DNA from: Longimicrobium sp.
Lineage (GTDB): Bacteria > Gemmatimonadota > Gemmatimonadetes > Longimicrobiales > Longimicrobiaceae
DNA: 64,000 bases
Direction: 5' to 3'
Assembly: GCA_036377595.1 (NCBI GenBank)
Contig: DASUYB010000075.1
Location: forward strand, 1 to 64,000
The first letter of the stretch is position 1, and every line of letters starts with the position of its first letter. The notes under the pieces are model-generated. The model did no database searches and was not told the DNA's origin. It saw only the letters and a program-made list of their open reading frames with translations. The position numbers and the translations under genes are program-made. Shown in pieces: positions 8,587 through 17,486 of this stretch.

Positions 8587-9210
8587 TCAGGGTGATGGGG
8601 ATCGGCTCGCGGCGGCCGCGTCCGCGCGGACGGACGCCAGCAGCGCGTCGAATGCGCCGTGCGCGCGCGCTTCGGCGTTGCGGTCGCCCAGCACGCGCTG
8701 CACGTGGTTGTAGGTCAGGAAGATGCCGTGCATCTGGAAGGCGAACAACTCGGGATCGGTGTCCGCGCGGAAGTGGCCGGCGTCGATGGCCAGCCGCGCT
8801 GCGCCGGCCAGCGCCTCGAACCAGCGGCGCTGCTGGGCCACCAGCGCGTCGCGCGCGGGGCCGGGGCGGTCGTCGAGCTCCGCGCCCAGGTGCACGAACA
8901 CGCATCCGCCGGGAAGGCTCTCCTGCCCCGTCCATTGGAGCCACCGCTCGAACAGCGCGCGGATCCGCGGCTCGCCGCGCGGCGCGGTGAACGCCGGGCG
9001 CACCACCATCTCCGTAAAGCGCTCGGCCGCCTCGTCGATCACCGCCAGCTCCAGCTGCTCCTTGGAGCGGAAGTGCGCGAACAGCCCGCTCTTCGACATC
9101 CCCACCTCGTCGGCCAGGCGGCCGAGACTGAGCCCCTCCAGCCCGTCGATGCTGGCCAGGCTCAGCGCGGTGGTCACGATCCGTTCGCGGCTCTGGTTTC
9201 CCTTTCCCAT
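8587..9210 (-). CDS. TetR family transcriptional regulator
   Basis: A 207-residue regulator with a TetR N-terminal HTH (RERIVTTALSLASIDGLEGLSLGRLADEVGMSKSGLFAHF pattern, residues about 8-47) and a C-terminal ligand domain resembling TetR_C for alkyl/aromatic effectors (GGCVFVHLGAELDDRPG). The start at MGKGNQ is chosen because the longer frame would place coding sequence over the promoter and operator. The -10 box ends about 8 nt before this ATG, so the mRNA is probably leaderless. It probably represses itself, the co-transcribed hydrolase and perhaps the divergent epimerase. Confidence 0.85.
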   Translation of the reverse strand: MGKGNQSRERIVTTALSLASIDGLEGLSLGRLADEVGMSKSGLFAHFRSKEQLELAVIDEAAERFTEMVVRPAFTAPRGEPRIRALFERWLQWTGQESLPGGCVFVHLGAELDDRPGPARDALVAQQRRWFEALAGAARLAIDAGHFRADTDPELFAFQMHGIFLTYNHVQRVLGDRNAEARAHGAFDALLASVRADAAAASRSPSP

Positions 9211-9217
9211 AGACGGT

Positions 9218-9246
9218 AGTATACGACCGGTCGTGCTATTCTGCAA
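9218..9246 (-). promoter_or_regulatory. tetR promoter with embedded operator
   Basis: On the minus strand TTGCAG (9246-9241) and TATACT (9223-9218) are 17 nt apart. The spacer carries the palindrome ACGACCGGTCGT (9223-9234), so a bound repressor would block polymerase. Transcription is predicted to start at or next to the ATG at 9210. Confidence 0.75.
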
Positions 9247-9336
9247 TACTGTCACACGGCGGGGGCGAATCTCGTCTCGAAGGCGGCCCCGGCCCGCATC
9301 CGACTGTCACTGAAATTCCGAGAAGGAGATCGGGAG

Positions 9337-10251
9337 ATGCGCATATTCGTCACCGGCGCGACCGGTGTGGTGGGGAAGCGGGTGATCCCGCAGCTGATCG
9401 CGCTCGGCCATGAGGTCACCGCCGTGGCGCGGACGACGGAGAAGGCGGTGCGGCTGAAGCGCGCCGGCGCCACGCCCGTGGTGCTCGACCTGTTCGACTC
9501 CGACGCCGTCGAACGCGCCGTGGCGGGGCACGAGGTGGTGATCAACCTGGCGACGCACATCCCGTCGTCGAGCACGAAGATGTTCCTCCCAGGCACTTGG
9601 CGCGAGAACGACCGCGTGCGCCGCGACGGCTCGCGCATCCTCGTCGACGCGGCCATCGCGGGCGGGGCGACGCGCTTCATCCAGGAGGCGTTCGCGCCGC
9701 TCTACGCCGACGCGGGCGACCGCTGGATCGACGAGGCGTCGCCGGTGAAGCCCGCGCGCTACAACCGCACCTCGCTCGACGCGGAGGCCTCGGCGCACCG
9801 CTTCACGGGAGACGGGCGGCAGGGCGTGGTGCTCCGCTTCGGCGCGTTCTACGGGCCGGACGCGATGCAGACGGTGGACTTCGTGAAGTTCGTGCGGAAG
9901 GGGCGCTTCCCGCTTCTCGGCGCGCCGGACGCGTACGTCTCGTCGATCTCGCACGACGACGCGGCGGGCGCGGTGATCGCCGCGCTCGGCGTGCCCGCGG
10001 GGCTCTACAACGCCACCGACGACGAGCCGGTGACGCGGCTGGAGTTCGCGCGGGTGATCGCCAACGCGCTCGGCGTGCCCGTGCCGAAGCTCTTCCCGCG
10101 CTGGGTGGCGAAGCTGGCGGGGTCGCTGGGCGAGCTGCTGTCGCGTAGCGAGCGCATCTCCAACCGCAAGCTCCGCGAGGCCAGCGGCTGGACGCCCAGG
10201 TACCCCAGCGTCCGCGAGGGCATTCCGGCGACGATCCGGGAGATGAAGTAG
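9337..10251 (+). CDS. NAD(P)-dependent epimerase/dehydratase (extended SDR)
   Basis: The 304-residue protein has a Rossmann nucleotide-binding motif TGATGVVG (residues 6-13) and the general shape of an atypical extended SDR, with an NmrA/epimerase-like C-terminus (WTPRYPSVREG). The canonical YxxxK is degenerate: the region reads PARYNRTSLDAE. The substrate cannot be named. GAAGGAG lies a few nt upstream of the ATG. The gene is divergent from tetR across the operator and is a plausible target of that regulator. Confidence 0.8.
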   Translation: MRIFVTGATGVVGKRVIPQLIALGHEVTAVARTTEKAVRLKRAGATPVVLDLFDSDAVERAVAGHEVVINLATHIPSSSTKMFLPGTWRENDRVRRDGSRILVDAAIAGGATRFIQEAFAPLYADAGDRWIDEASPVKPARYNRTSLDAEASAHRFTGDGRQGVVLRFGAFYGPDAMQTVDFVKFVRKGRFPLLGAPDAYVSSISHDDAAGAVIAALGVPAGLYNATDDEPVTRLEFARVIANALGVPVPKLFPRWVAKLAGSLGELLSRSERISNRKLREASGWTPRYPSVREGIPATIREMK

Positions 10252-10305
10252 CTGCCCTGAGCTCGCGTGGAGCCGCGGCGGAGATCGACAGGGGCGAGAC
10301 GACGG

Positions 10306-10488
10306 ATCTTCGCGCAGTGGGGCGGGAGAGGGCCGCCGCTCGAGGGCGGGCCGCTCGCGCGGTGGCGCGGCTGGGCCGCCGACGTGCGTGGCGAAGGCGT
10401 GGACGCCGGCCACTTCTTCCCCGAGGAGGCGCCCCGCGAGACGGCGGATTCGCTGCGCCGCTTCTTCGCCGCGGACGTGCCGCAGTGA
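10306..10488 (+). pseudogene. C-terminal remnant of an alpha/beta hydrolase (haloacetate dehalogenase-like)
   Basis: The translation IFAQWGGRG...WAADVRG...GHFFPEEAPRETADSLRRFF matches only the last ~60 residues of fluoroacetate-dehalogenase-type hydrolases, including the catalytic His in the AGHFFPEE loop. Nothing upstream encodes the nucleophile or oxyanion strands, and the frame opens just before the fragment. It is therefore a 5'-truncated relic directly behind the epimerase gene. Confidence 0.65.
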
Positions 10489-10594
10489 GCGCCGGAAACT
10501 GATGCAGTCTCCCCGGCGCCATCCACTCGTTCCGCGGCGGCGCAGGCGGGAGATCGGAGGGTGATTCTGCTACATCCTTTCGTCACAAAAGGTG

Positions 10595-10623
10595 TTGACA
10601 GGGGGTGATTCCCCACGCATCAT
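10595..10623 (+). promoter_or_regulatory. Possible promoter of the GMC oxidoreductase operon
   Basis: A consensus -35 box TTGACA at 10595-10600 is followed after 17 nt by CATCAT, a poor -10. The -35 is good; the rest is uncertain, and about 145 nt of leader would remain before the ATG. Confidence 0.3.
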
Positions 10624-10766
10624 ACCCTGTCGCGCCCGATGTTTCCCCACACCCGGCGCAACTCACCGTTTCCGCACCACGTTCCGCAAAGATTTTCCCC
10701 GTCCCGACCCCGCTGCGGGACTTCCCCGTTTTCCCTCCATCGCCGCACACACGGCAGGACCGCCGC

Positions 10767-13700
10767 ATGGACCGTCTTTCCCGTCCCGTCGAGCAGATGC
10801 GCGACCACTACGACGTGGTGGTCGTGGGATCCGGCTACGGCGGAGGCATCGCCGCGTCGCGCCTGGCGCGCGCGGGCCGCAAGGTCTGCCTCCTGGAGCG
10901 TGGCCGCGAGATCCAGCCGGGCGAGTACCCCGACACCCTTCCCGAGGCCGCGCACGAGATGCAGGCCCTGCTGAACGAGGGGCACGTGGGCAACCGCCTG
11001 GGGTTGTTCGATTTCCACGTGCACCCCGACATGAGCGCCCTGGTGGGGTGCGGCCTGGGCGGCACCTCGCTGATCAACGCGAACGTCTCCATCGTCCCCG
11101 ACGAGCGGGTGTTCGCGCAGGCGCGCTGGCCGGCCGAGCTGCGCGACCGCTCGGTCCTCGACGAGGGGTACCAGCGCGCGTGGAAGATGCTGCGCCCCAA
11201 TCCGTATCCCCCCGGGGGGACGAAGGGGTACCCGCCGCTCCCCAAGCTCACGGCGCAGGAAGTGTCCGCCGCGTACCTCAAGAAGATCCATCCCGACCAG
11301 CCCGCCGAGTTCCGCCGCACCGACATCAACGTGAACTTCACGGTCGACGGCCCGAACCACGTGGGGACGATCCAGAAGCCGTGCAACAACTGCGGCGACT
11401 GCGTGAGCGGGTGCAACGTCCGCGCGAAGAACACCACGCTGATGAACTACCTCCCCGACGCGCGCAACCACGGGGCGGAGATCTTCACGCAGTGCGCGGT
11501 GAAGTACGTGGAGAAGGAGCCCGACGGCACCTGGACCGTGCACTTCGACTGGGTGGGGAGCGGCCGCGGCGAGTTCAAGGCGCCCGAGCTCTTCGTCCGC
11601 GCCGACGTCGTCGTCATCTCCGCCGGCACGCTGGGGTCGACGGAGATCATGCTCCGCTCGCGGGCGAAGGGGCTGCCCGCCAGCGACCGCGTGGGCGACC
11701 ACTTCTCCGGCAACGGCGACGTCCTGGGCTTCGCCTACGACTGCAAGGACAACATCGACGGCATCGGCTACGGGCACAGGAAGCCCAAGGCCGACCGGCC
11801 GTGCGGCCCCTGCATCACCACCGTGATCGACCGGACCAAGACGGCGAAGGTGGAGGACGGGTCGATCATCGAGGAGGGCTCGATCCCCGGCGCCATCGCC
11901 GACCTCCTTCCCGTCGCGTTCGCGGCGGCCGAGGCGGCGGTGGGGCAGGAGACGCACGCCGGCGTGCACCACAAGCTGCGCGAGATCGAGCAGACCATCG
12001 AGAGCATCGTCCTCGGCCCGCGCGTGGGCGCCGACCGCAAGACGCAGACGTACCTGGTGATGGCGCACGACGGCAGCGACGGGCGCCTGGTGCTGGAGGA
12101 CGACCGCATCCGCATCCGCTGGCCGGGGGTGGGAAAGAAGCCGGTCTTCCAGTCCATCAACCAGGAGCTCAAGGAGTCCACCGAGCCGCTCGACGGGTGC
12201 TACATCGAGAACCCCGTCTGGGCGCCGGCGCTCGGCTCCAACCTGATCACCGTGCACCCGCTGGGCGGCTGCGTGATGGCCGACGACGCGTCGCAGGGCG
12301 TGGTGAACCACAAGGGCCAGGTCTTCAGCGGCTCGACGGGGACGGCGGTGCACGAGGGGCTGTACGTGACCGACGGCTCCGTCATCCCCACCTCGCTGGG
12401 GGTGAACCCGCTCTTCACCATCTCCGCCGTCTCCGAGCGCAACGTGGCGCTGCTCGCGGCGGACCGGGGATGGACGATCGACTACGCGCTGCCGTCGCAG
12501 AAGCCGGCGGACTGGCAGGAGCCGAAGCCCGGGATCCGCTTCACCGAGACGATGAAGGGGTTCTGGTCGCGCACGGCGGGGCTCGACTACCAGCACGCGG
12601 CCGCGGAAGGGAAGACGGCCGGCGACCGGCTGGAGTTCACCCTCACCATCCAGAGCGACGACGTGCAGGCGATGATCGAGGACCCGGCGCACCGGGCCAC
12701 GATGATCGGCACGGTGATCTGCCCCGCGCTGTCGCCGAAGGCGCTCGCCGTCAGCCAGGGCGAGTTCCACCTGTTCGTGGACGACGCGCAGCAGGCGGGC
12801 GCCAAGCAGATGATCTACCGGATGGTGATGCGGAGCGAGGAGGGACGCGCCTGGTTCTTCTCCGGCTTCAAGGAGATGACCGACGGCTCGGCCATCCACG
12901 CCTGGCCGCAGACGACGACGCTCTACGTCACCGTCCGCGACGGCGACAACGAGGCGGCGCCGGTGCTGGGGAAGGGCGTGCTGACCATCGCTGCGGCCGA
13001 CTTCGCGCGGCAGATGACCACGATGAAGGTGACCAACGCCTCGTCGTTCAAGGAGCGGCTGAAGTGGATGGAGAAGTTCGGCCGCTTCTTCGCCGGCAAC
13101 CTGTGGGACCAGTACGGCGGCGTGGTGGGCGCCTTCACCCACCTGGAGTACGAGGAGAGCCCGCGCAAGCGCCGCCCGCTGCGGGTGGGCGCGCCCGAGG
13201 TGCACGACTTCTGGACGGAGGACAGGGTCAAGCTGCGCCTCACCCGCTACCGCGGCGGGGCCAAGGGGCCGGTGATCCTCTCGCACGGGCTGGGCGTGTC
13301 GAGCCTGATCTTCTCGGTCGACACCATCCAGACCAACCTGCTCGAGTACCTGTACGCTCAAGGGTACGACTGCTGGCTGCTGGACTACCGCAGCAGCATC
13401 GCCCTTCCCGAGGACGCGCGCCTCCAGTCCACCGGAGACGACGTGGCGAAGTACGACTATCCCGCCGCGGTGGCGACGGTGAAGAAGGTGACCGGCGCGC
13501 CGAACGTGCAGATGGTGGCGCACTGCTACGGGGCGACCACGTTCACCATGGCCATGCTGGGCGGCCACCTGGGCGACAGCGTGCGCTCGGCGGTGATCTC
13601 GCAGATCAGCACCAACGTGAAGACGCCGGCGCTGACGGCCATCAAGTCGGCGATGCACCTGCCCAACGTCCTCCAGGTCTTCGGCTTCAAGACGCTGACG

Positions 13701-14297
13701 GCGTACACCGACAAGCGGGAGAGCTGGATCGGCAAGCTGTTCGACCGCTTCGCCGCCATGTACGCGTACTTCGTGGCGCAGGGGCGCTGCCACGACCCCG
13801 TCTGCCACCGCATCAGCTTCCTCTACGGGCCGCTGTACAAGCACACCACGCTGAACCCCGACACGCACAACGTGCTGCACGAGATGTTCGGGCTGGCGGC
13901 CATCGCCCAGTTCAAGCACCTCGCGCTGATGGTGCGGAAGAAGAAGGTGGTGGCGGCCGACGGGAAGGACGTCTACTTCCCCAACCTGGAGCGGATGGCC
14001 ATCCCCATCGAGTTCGTGCACGGGGCCGAGAACCGCTGCTTCCTGCCGGTCAGCACCGAGCTGACGGTGAAGAACCTGTCCGCGGCCAACGGGGCGGAGC
14101 TGTACAGCCGCCACGTGATCCCCGGCTACGGCCACATCGACTGCATCTACGGCGAGGACGCGGCGAAGGACGTGTATCCGCACATCCTCGCGCACCTGGA
14201 GAAGACCGCCACCCTCCCCGGCGCCACGGTGGAGTTCGCGGCGATCGCCACGCCCGAGGCGGCCACGCCGGGCGAACCCGAACCCGCGGGGAACTGA
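10767..14297 (+). CDS. GMC oxidoreductase fused to an alpha/beta hydrolase domain
   Basis: A 1176-residue two-enzyme fusion. The N-terminal half is a cholesterol-oxidase-like GMC flavoprotein: FAD motif GSGYGG at 21-26, a Cys cluster C206-x2-C209-x2-C212-x3-C216 of the kind seen in this bacterial subfamily, and the C-terminal GMC block (HPLGGCVMADDASQG, later SLGVNPLFTISA). The C-terminal third is an alpha/beta hydrolase (VILSHGLGVSS) whose nucleophile elbow reads AHCYGA, so Cys920 replaces Ser, with His1123 in GYGHID. No signal peptide is seen, so it should be cytoplasmic. It overlaps functionally with the next gene, whose ATG is 3 nt after the stop; that cytochrome may accept its electrons. 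The substrate (sterol, terpenoid or similar) is inference. Confidence 0.88.
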   Translation: MDRLSRPVEQMRDHYDVVVVGSGYGGGIAASRLARAGRKVCLLERGREIQPGEYPDTLPEAAHEMQALLNEGHVGNRLGLFDFHVHPDMSALVGCGLGGTSLINANVSIVPDERVFAQARWPAELRDRSVLDEGYQRAWKMLRPNPYPPGGTKGYPPLPKLTAQEVSAAYLKKIHPDQPAEFRRTDINVNFTVDGPNHVGTIQKPCNNCGDCVSGCNVRAKNTTLMNYLPDARNHGAEIFTQCAVKYVEKEPDGTWTVHFDWVGSGRGEFKAPELFVRADVVVISAGTLGSTEIMLRSRAKGLPASDRVGDHFSGNGDVLGFAYDCKDNIDGIGYGHRKPKADRPCGPCITTVIDRTKTAKVEDGSIIEEGSIPGAIADLLPVAFAAAEAAVGQETHAGVHHKLREIEQTIESIVLGPRVGADRKTQTYLVMAHDGSDGRLVLEDDRIRIRWPGVGKKPVFQSINQELKESTEPLDGCYIENPVWAPALGSNLITVHPLGGCVMADDASQGVVNHKGQVFSGSTGTAVHEGLYVTDGSVIPTSLGVNPLFTISAVSERNVALLAADRGWTIDYALPSQKPADWQEPKPGIRFTETMKGFWSRTAGLDYQHAAAEGKTAGDRLEFTLTIQSDDVQAMIEDPAHRATMIGTVICPALSPKALAVSQGEFHLFVDDAQQAGAKQMIYRMVMRSEEGRAWFFSGFKEMTDGSAIHAWPQTTTLYVTVRDGDNEAAPVLGKGVLTIAAADFARQMTTMKVTNASSFKERLKWMEKFGRFFAGNLWDQYGGVVGAFTHLEYEESPRKRRPLRVGAPEVHDFWTEDRVKLRLTRYRGGAKGPVILSHGLGVSSLIFSVDTIQTNLLEYLYAQGYDCWLLDYRSSIALPEDARLQSTGDDVAKYDYPAAVATVKKVTGAPNVQMVAHCYGATTFTMAMLGGHLGDSVRSAVISQISTNVKTPALTAIKSAMHLPNVLQVFGFKTLTAYTDKRESWIGKLFDRFAAMYAYFVAQGRCHDPVCHRISFLYGPLYKHTTLNPDTHNVLHEMFGLAAIAQFKHLALMVRKKKVVAADGKDVYFPNLERMAIPIEFVHGAENRCFLPVSTELTVKNLSAANGAELYSRHVIPGYGHIDCIYGEDAAKDVYPHILAHLEKTATLPGATVEFAAIATPEAATPGEPEPAGN

Positions 14298-14300
14298 GCC

Positions 14301-16583
14301 ATGAGCCGATCCGAGAAGCTGCTCGGCTGGGCGGTGGGGCTGGGGACGCTGCCGTACGTGCTGTTCGGCGCGCTCTCGGTCTTCGCGCCCGACTTCCTGA
14401 GCGTGATGCTGGGCGTTGAATGGGTGGAGTTCAGCTACGTGTGGGTGGCCAACCTGGGGATGCTGGCGCTGGTCTGGGCGCTCTTCTCCTTCCCCGTGGC
14501 CGGGCGGCCCGACCAGTACCGCTGGCAGGTGTGGACCTTCACCCTGGGCCACCTCCTGCTCGCGGCGTACTGGGGCGTGGCGATCCTGTCGCCCACGCGG
14601 CACGTGTTCCGGCTCTTCTTCGCGGTCGAGGCGGTGCTCTTCGTTACGCACGCCGTCCTGCTGTTCTTCGCCCCGGCGGGGCTGAAGCCGACGCCGGCGA
14701 ACATCAAGGCGGAGCTGGCGGCGCTCAAGCAGTCGCGCCAGGGCGAGAACACGGCGTGGAAGTGGTTCCGCATCGTCACCTGGGTGGGGATCACGACCAA
14801 CGTGGCGCTGTTCATCGTCCCCGCGCTCTTCTTCAAGGGGTTCCTGGCGGCGCAGCTGGGGGCGGGGCAGACCATGTTCTCGCACGTGTGGCTGAACGTG
14901 GTGGCGGTGATCCTCCTCTCGCTCACCCTGGCCTACGTGGCCACGGCCATCGGGCCGAAGCGGAACCCGGCGATGCCGCTGCTGATGGCGCTGAACCGGG
15001 TGGCGGTGGGGATCTTCTGGTACAACGTGTTCCGCACGCCGTACCAGTCGGCCTACCTGGTGAACTTCCTCTCCGACTTCGGCTACGGGGTCATCCTCCT
15101 GGTCCTCCTGGCCCTGGCCTACCGCGCGGACAGGCACCCCGTCTGGCAGGCGCTGTCGGGGATCAAGCCGCTGGCCGCGTCGGTGCTGACCGTGGTGGCC
15201 ATCGGCGTGCTGGGGACGGTGGCGGTGGGGAGCGAGGTGCGCCCCGCGCAGCAGGCGGGCGGGGTGCAGGGCGACTCGCCGCTCGACCACTACAAGCACG
15301 GGGCGATCGGGATGAACCCGTCGGCCCGGGTGCCGCTGTACGTGTGGGAGGTGCTGCCCACGCTCTTCCCCGACCTGCTGCCGCAGAACGGCCGCCCGGG
15401 GATGGAGGCGCTGGGGCTGCTGTACGAGGAGGGGAACCCGCTGCCGATCGGCTTCGCGCGGCACGACTCGGGCTTCCCCGCGGTGGAGCCGAACTGCTCG
15501 CTCTGCCACACGGGGAGCTACCGCGCCGCGGTGGACAGCCCGCAGCGCATCATCCCCGGCGCGCCGGCGCACCTGCTGGACCTGCAGGCGATGCAGCGCT
15601 TCCTCTACGGCGTGGCGGGCGACCCGCGCTTCACGGCCGACAACCTGATCGCCGCGATCGAGAAGAACCACCCGCTGTCGGCGGCGGAGAAGCTGCAGTA
15701 CCGCTACGTGATCCTCCCCATGACGCAGAGCTCGCTGCTGAAGCAGAAGCGCGACTACGCGTGGCAGAACAGCCGGCCGGTGCAGGGCCCGGGGCGGACG
15801 GACACGTTCAACCCGACGAAGATCAACGTCTTCCACATGCCGGACGACGGCACGATCGGCACGGTGGACCTGCCGCAGATCTGGAACCAGGCACTGCGCC
15901 GCAACCTGTGGCTGCACTGGGACGGCAACAACAACCGGCTCGAGGACCGCAACCTCGCCGCGGCGATGGCCGTCGGTGCGACTCCGCGCTCGGTGATCCT
16001 CCCCAGCTTCCAGCGGGTGTTCGACTTCGCGCTGGAGCTGAAGCCGGCGCCGTATCCGTTCCCCGTCGACCGCGCGAAGGCCGCGCAGGGCGAGGCGATC
16101 TACCAGCAGAACTGCAGCAGCTGCCACTCGTTCGGGGCGCCGAAGGTGGGCCAGGTGACGCCGATCGAGGAGATCGGCACCGACCGCCACCGGCTGGACT
16201 CGTTCACGCAGGGGCTGGTGGACCGCTTCCACGCGGTGGAGGAGTATCCCTTCCGCTTCCAGGCGTACCGGAAGACGCAGGGCTACACCGACACGCCCAT
16301 CGACGGGATCTGGGCGCGCGCGCCGTACCTGCACAACGGCTCGGTGCCCACGCTGTGGGACCTGCTGCAGCCGCCGGCCAACCGCCCGAAGTCGTTCTAC
16401 ACGGGCTTCGACGTGTACGACCCGGTGCACGTGGGGTACGTGACCACCGGGCCGGATGCGGAGCGCGGCGGGTGGAAGCTCGACACCACCGTCCCCGGGA
16501 ACGGCAACCAGGGCCACACCTACGGCACGCAGCTCACCGACGAGCAGAAGTGGGCGCTGATCGAGTATCTGAAGACGTTCTGA
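14301..16583 (+). CDS. Multi-span membrane protein with RoxA-like dihaem cytochrome c domain
   Basis: The first ~315 of 760 residues contain about nine hydrophobic helices, ending GVLGTVAVGSEVRP. The rest is a soluble dihaem domain like the RoxA/LcpK-type cytochromes: a 'YKHGAIGM...VPLYVWEVLPTLFPD' block, haem motifs CSLCH near residues 399-403 and CSSCH near 605-609, and the conserved W-x-RAPYLHNGSVPTL. An odd number of helices would put the haems in the periplasm if the N-terminus is inside. It is the second gene of a two-gene operon with the GMC fusion, suggesting electron transfer from that flavoprotein or oxidation of the same hydrophobic substrate. The fusion of a membrane region to this domain is unusual. 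Confidence 0.82.
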   Translation: MSRSEKLLGWAVGLGTLPYVLFGALSVFAPDFLSVMLGVEWVEFSYVWVANLGMLALVWALFSFPVAGRPDQYRWQVWTFTLGHLLLAAYWGVAILSPTRHVFRLFFAVEAVLFVTHAVLLFFAPAGLKPTPANIKAELAALKQSRQGENTAWKWFRIVTWVGITTNVALFIVPALFFKGFLAAQLGAGQTMFSHVWLNVVAVILLSLTLAYVATAIGPKRNPAMPLLMALNRVAVGIFWYNVFRTPYQSAYLVNFLSDFGYGVILLVLLALAYRADRHPVWQALSGIKPLAASVLTVVAIGVLGTVAVGSEVRPAQQAGGVQGDSPLDHYKHGAIGMNPSARVPLYVWEVLPTLFPDLLPQNGRPGMEALGLLYEEGNPLPIGFARHDSGFPAVEPNCSLCHTGSYRAAVDSPQRIIPGAPAHLLDLQAMQRFLYGVAGDPRFTADNLIAAIEKNHPLSAAEKLQYRYVILPMTQSSLLKQKRDYAWQNSRPVQGPGRTDTFNPTKINVFHMPDDGTIGTVDLPQIWNQALRRNLWLHWDGNNNRLEDRNLAAAMAVGATPRSVILPSFQRVFDFALELKPAPYPFPVDRAKAAQGEAIYQQNCSSCHSFGAPKVGQVTPIEEIGTDRHRLDSFTQGLVDRFHAVEEYPFRFQAYRKTQGYTDTPIDGIWARAPYLHNGSVPTLWDLLQPPANRPKSFYTGFDVYDPVHVGYVTTGPDAERGGWKLDTTVPGNGNQGHTYGTQLTDEQKWALIEYLKTF

Positions 16584-16614
16584 CCGAAGTGCCCAGTGCC
16601 TAGTGCCTAGTGCC

Positions 16615-16650
16615 CAGTGCCCAGGAACTCAGCGCGGTTCCTGGGCACTG
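16615..16650 (+). terminator. Hairpin behind the cytochrome gene
   Basis: A perfect 14-bp stem CAGTGCCCAGGAAC/GTTCCTGGGCACTG with an 8-nt loop follows a run of AGTGCC(C/T) repeats starting near 16589. It has no T-tract, so it may stabilise the mRNA end rather than terminate. Confidence 0.55.
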
Positions 16651-16700
16651 GTGCGTCAGGGAGGTAATCGAGGGGCCGCCAGCCGGTGAGGCCCTCACCC

Positions 16701-16751
16701 GAAAAAACGAAGAGCCGAGACAAAACTGCCGTCTCGGCTCTTCGTTTTTTC
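16701..16751. terminator. Bidirectional terminator, AAAAAACGAAGAGCC stem
   Basis: A perfect 21-bp stem with A6 on one side and T6 on the other and a 9-nt loop, between convergent genes. It is flanked by CTCACC and by an adjoining inverted repeat CTCTCCCAAAC/ATGGGAGAG. The same arrangement with a different stem sequence recurs at 23790-23880 in the opposite orientation, so this is a repeat family as well as a terminator. Confidence 0.9.
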
Positions 16752-16799
16752 GACCTCTCCCAAACTGATGGGAGAGGTAACTGCAACAGCAACAGATTC

Positions 16800-17462
16800 T
16801 TACGAATCTCCGACGAACCACGTCTCCACGTCCGTCGCGCCGCAGTGGCGGCGGAGGAGGGTGGCGAGGAGGGCCATCGCGGGCTCCAGGCTCGCGCGGC
16901 CGGTGACGCCGAAGACGACGGCGACGACCTCGCGCGTGTCGCCGGTGACCATCGTGCGGAGGCTGTCGCTGGTGGGGCTGCCGAACGGGCCGGCGGCGTC
17001 GGCGAGGACGGGGAGGCCGTCGAGGTTCAGCTGCTCCTTGCCGATGCCGTCGTACGCCTCGCCCGGCGCGCCGCGGCGCAGGGTGACGGGCGGCCGCACC
17101 TTCGCCGCGTCGTACAGGCCGATGGGCAGCAGCGTGCGCAGGGAGACCAGGTTGACGACGTCGACCACGTTGTGGATGCGGTACAGCTCCTTTCCCGCGC
17201 GCGAGCGCCGCAGCAGCGCCTCGGGCGAGCCGCGGTAGCGCGACGGCTCCTTCCCCAGCCGCCTGTACATCTCGCGCGTGGCGGCGATCGCCGGGCGCGC
17301 GGGCGGCTCCGCCGGGTCGGCGATCGCCTCGCGCGCGGCGTCCTGCATCTCCGCCCAGAGCGCGTCGCTGCCGGGCTCCGTGCGCACCGCCGCGCGCGCG
17401 CATCCCAGCACCAGCCCCGGCGCCGCCTCGGCGATCCGCGCATCGATCCTGATCTCCATCAT
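16800..17462 (-). CDS. B3/B4 domain protein
   Basis: The 220-residue product resembles the stand-alone B3/B4 (tRNA-editing-like) domain first defined in phenylalanyl-tRNA synthetase beta: RPAIAATREMYRRLGKEPSRYRGS, HNVVDVVNLVSL, and GPFGSPTSDS appear in family order. Such free-standing proteins are proposed to act on amino acids or misacylated tRNA, but this is not demonstrated here. A GGGGG stretch lies just upstream of the ATG. It is monocistronic and convergent with the cytochrome gene. Confidence 0.8.
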   Translation of the reverse strand: MMEIRIDARIAEAAPGLVLGCARAAVRTEPGSDALWAEMQDAAREAIADPAEPPARPAIAATREMYRRLGKEPSRYRGSPEALLRRSRAGKELYRIHNVVDVVNLVSLRTLLPIGLYDAAKVRPPVTLRRGAPGEAYDGIGKEQLNLDGLPVLADAAGPFGSPTSDSLRTMVTGDTREVVAVVFGVTGRASLEPAMALLATLLRRHCGATDVETWFVGDS

Positions 17463-17486
17463 CCCCCATTTTCTTGAAAGAATGGC

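Noticed and set aside
8587-9255. Longer start of the TetR gene at 9255
   Set aside because: The extra residues are encoded by the promoter and operator sequence; the ATG at 9210 matches the family start.
10620-16517. A very long open frame on the minus strand opposite the GMC oxidoreductase and cytochrome genes
   Set aside because: It mirrors the codon structure of two well-recognised genes on the other strand and has no family motif; long antisense frames are expected at this GC content.
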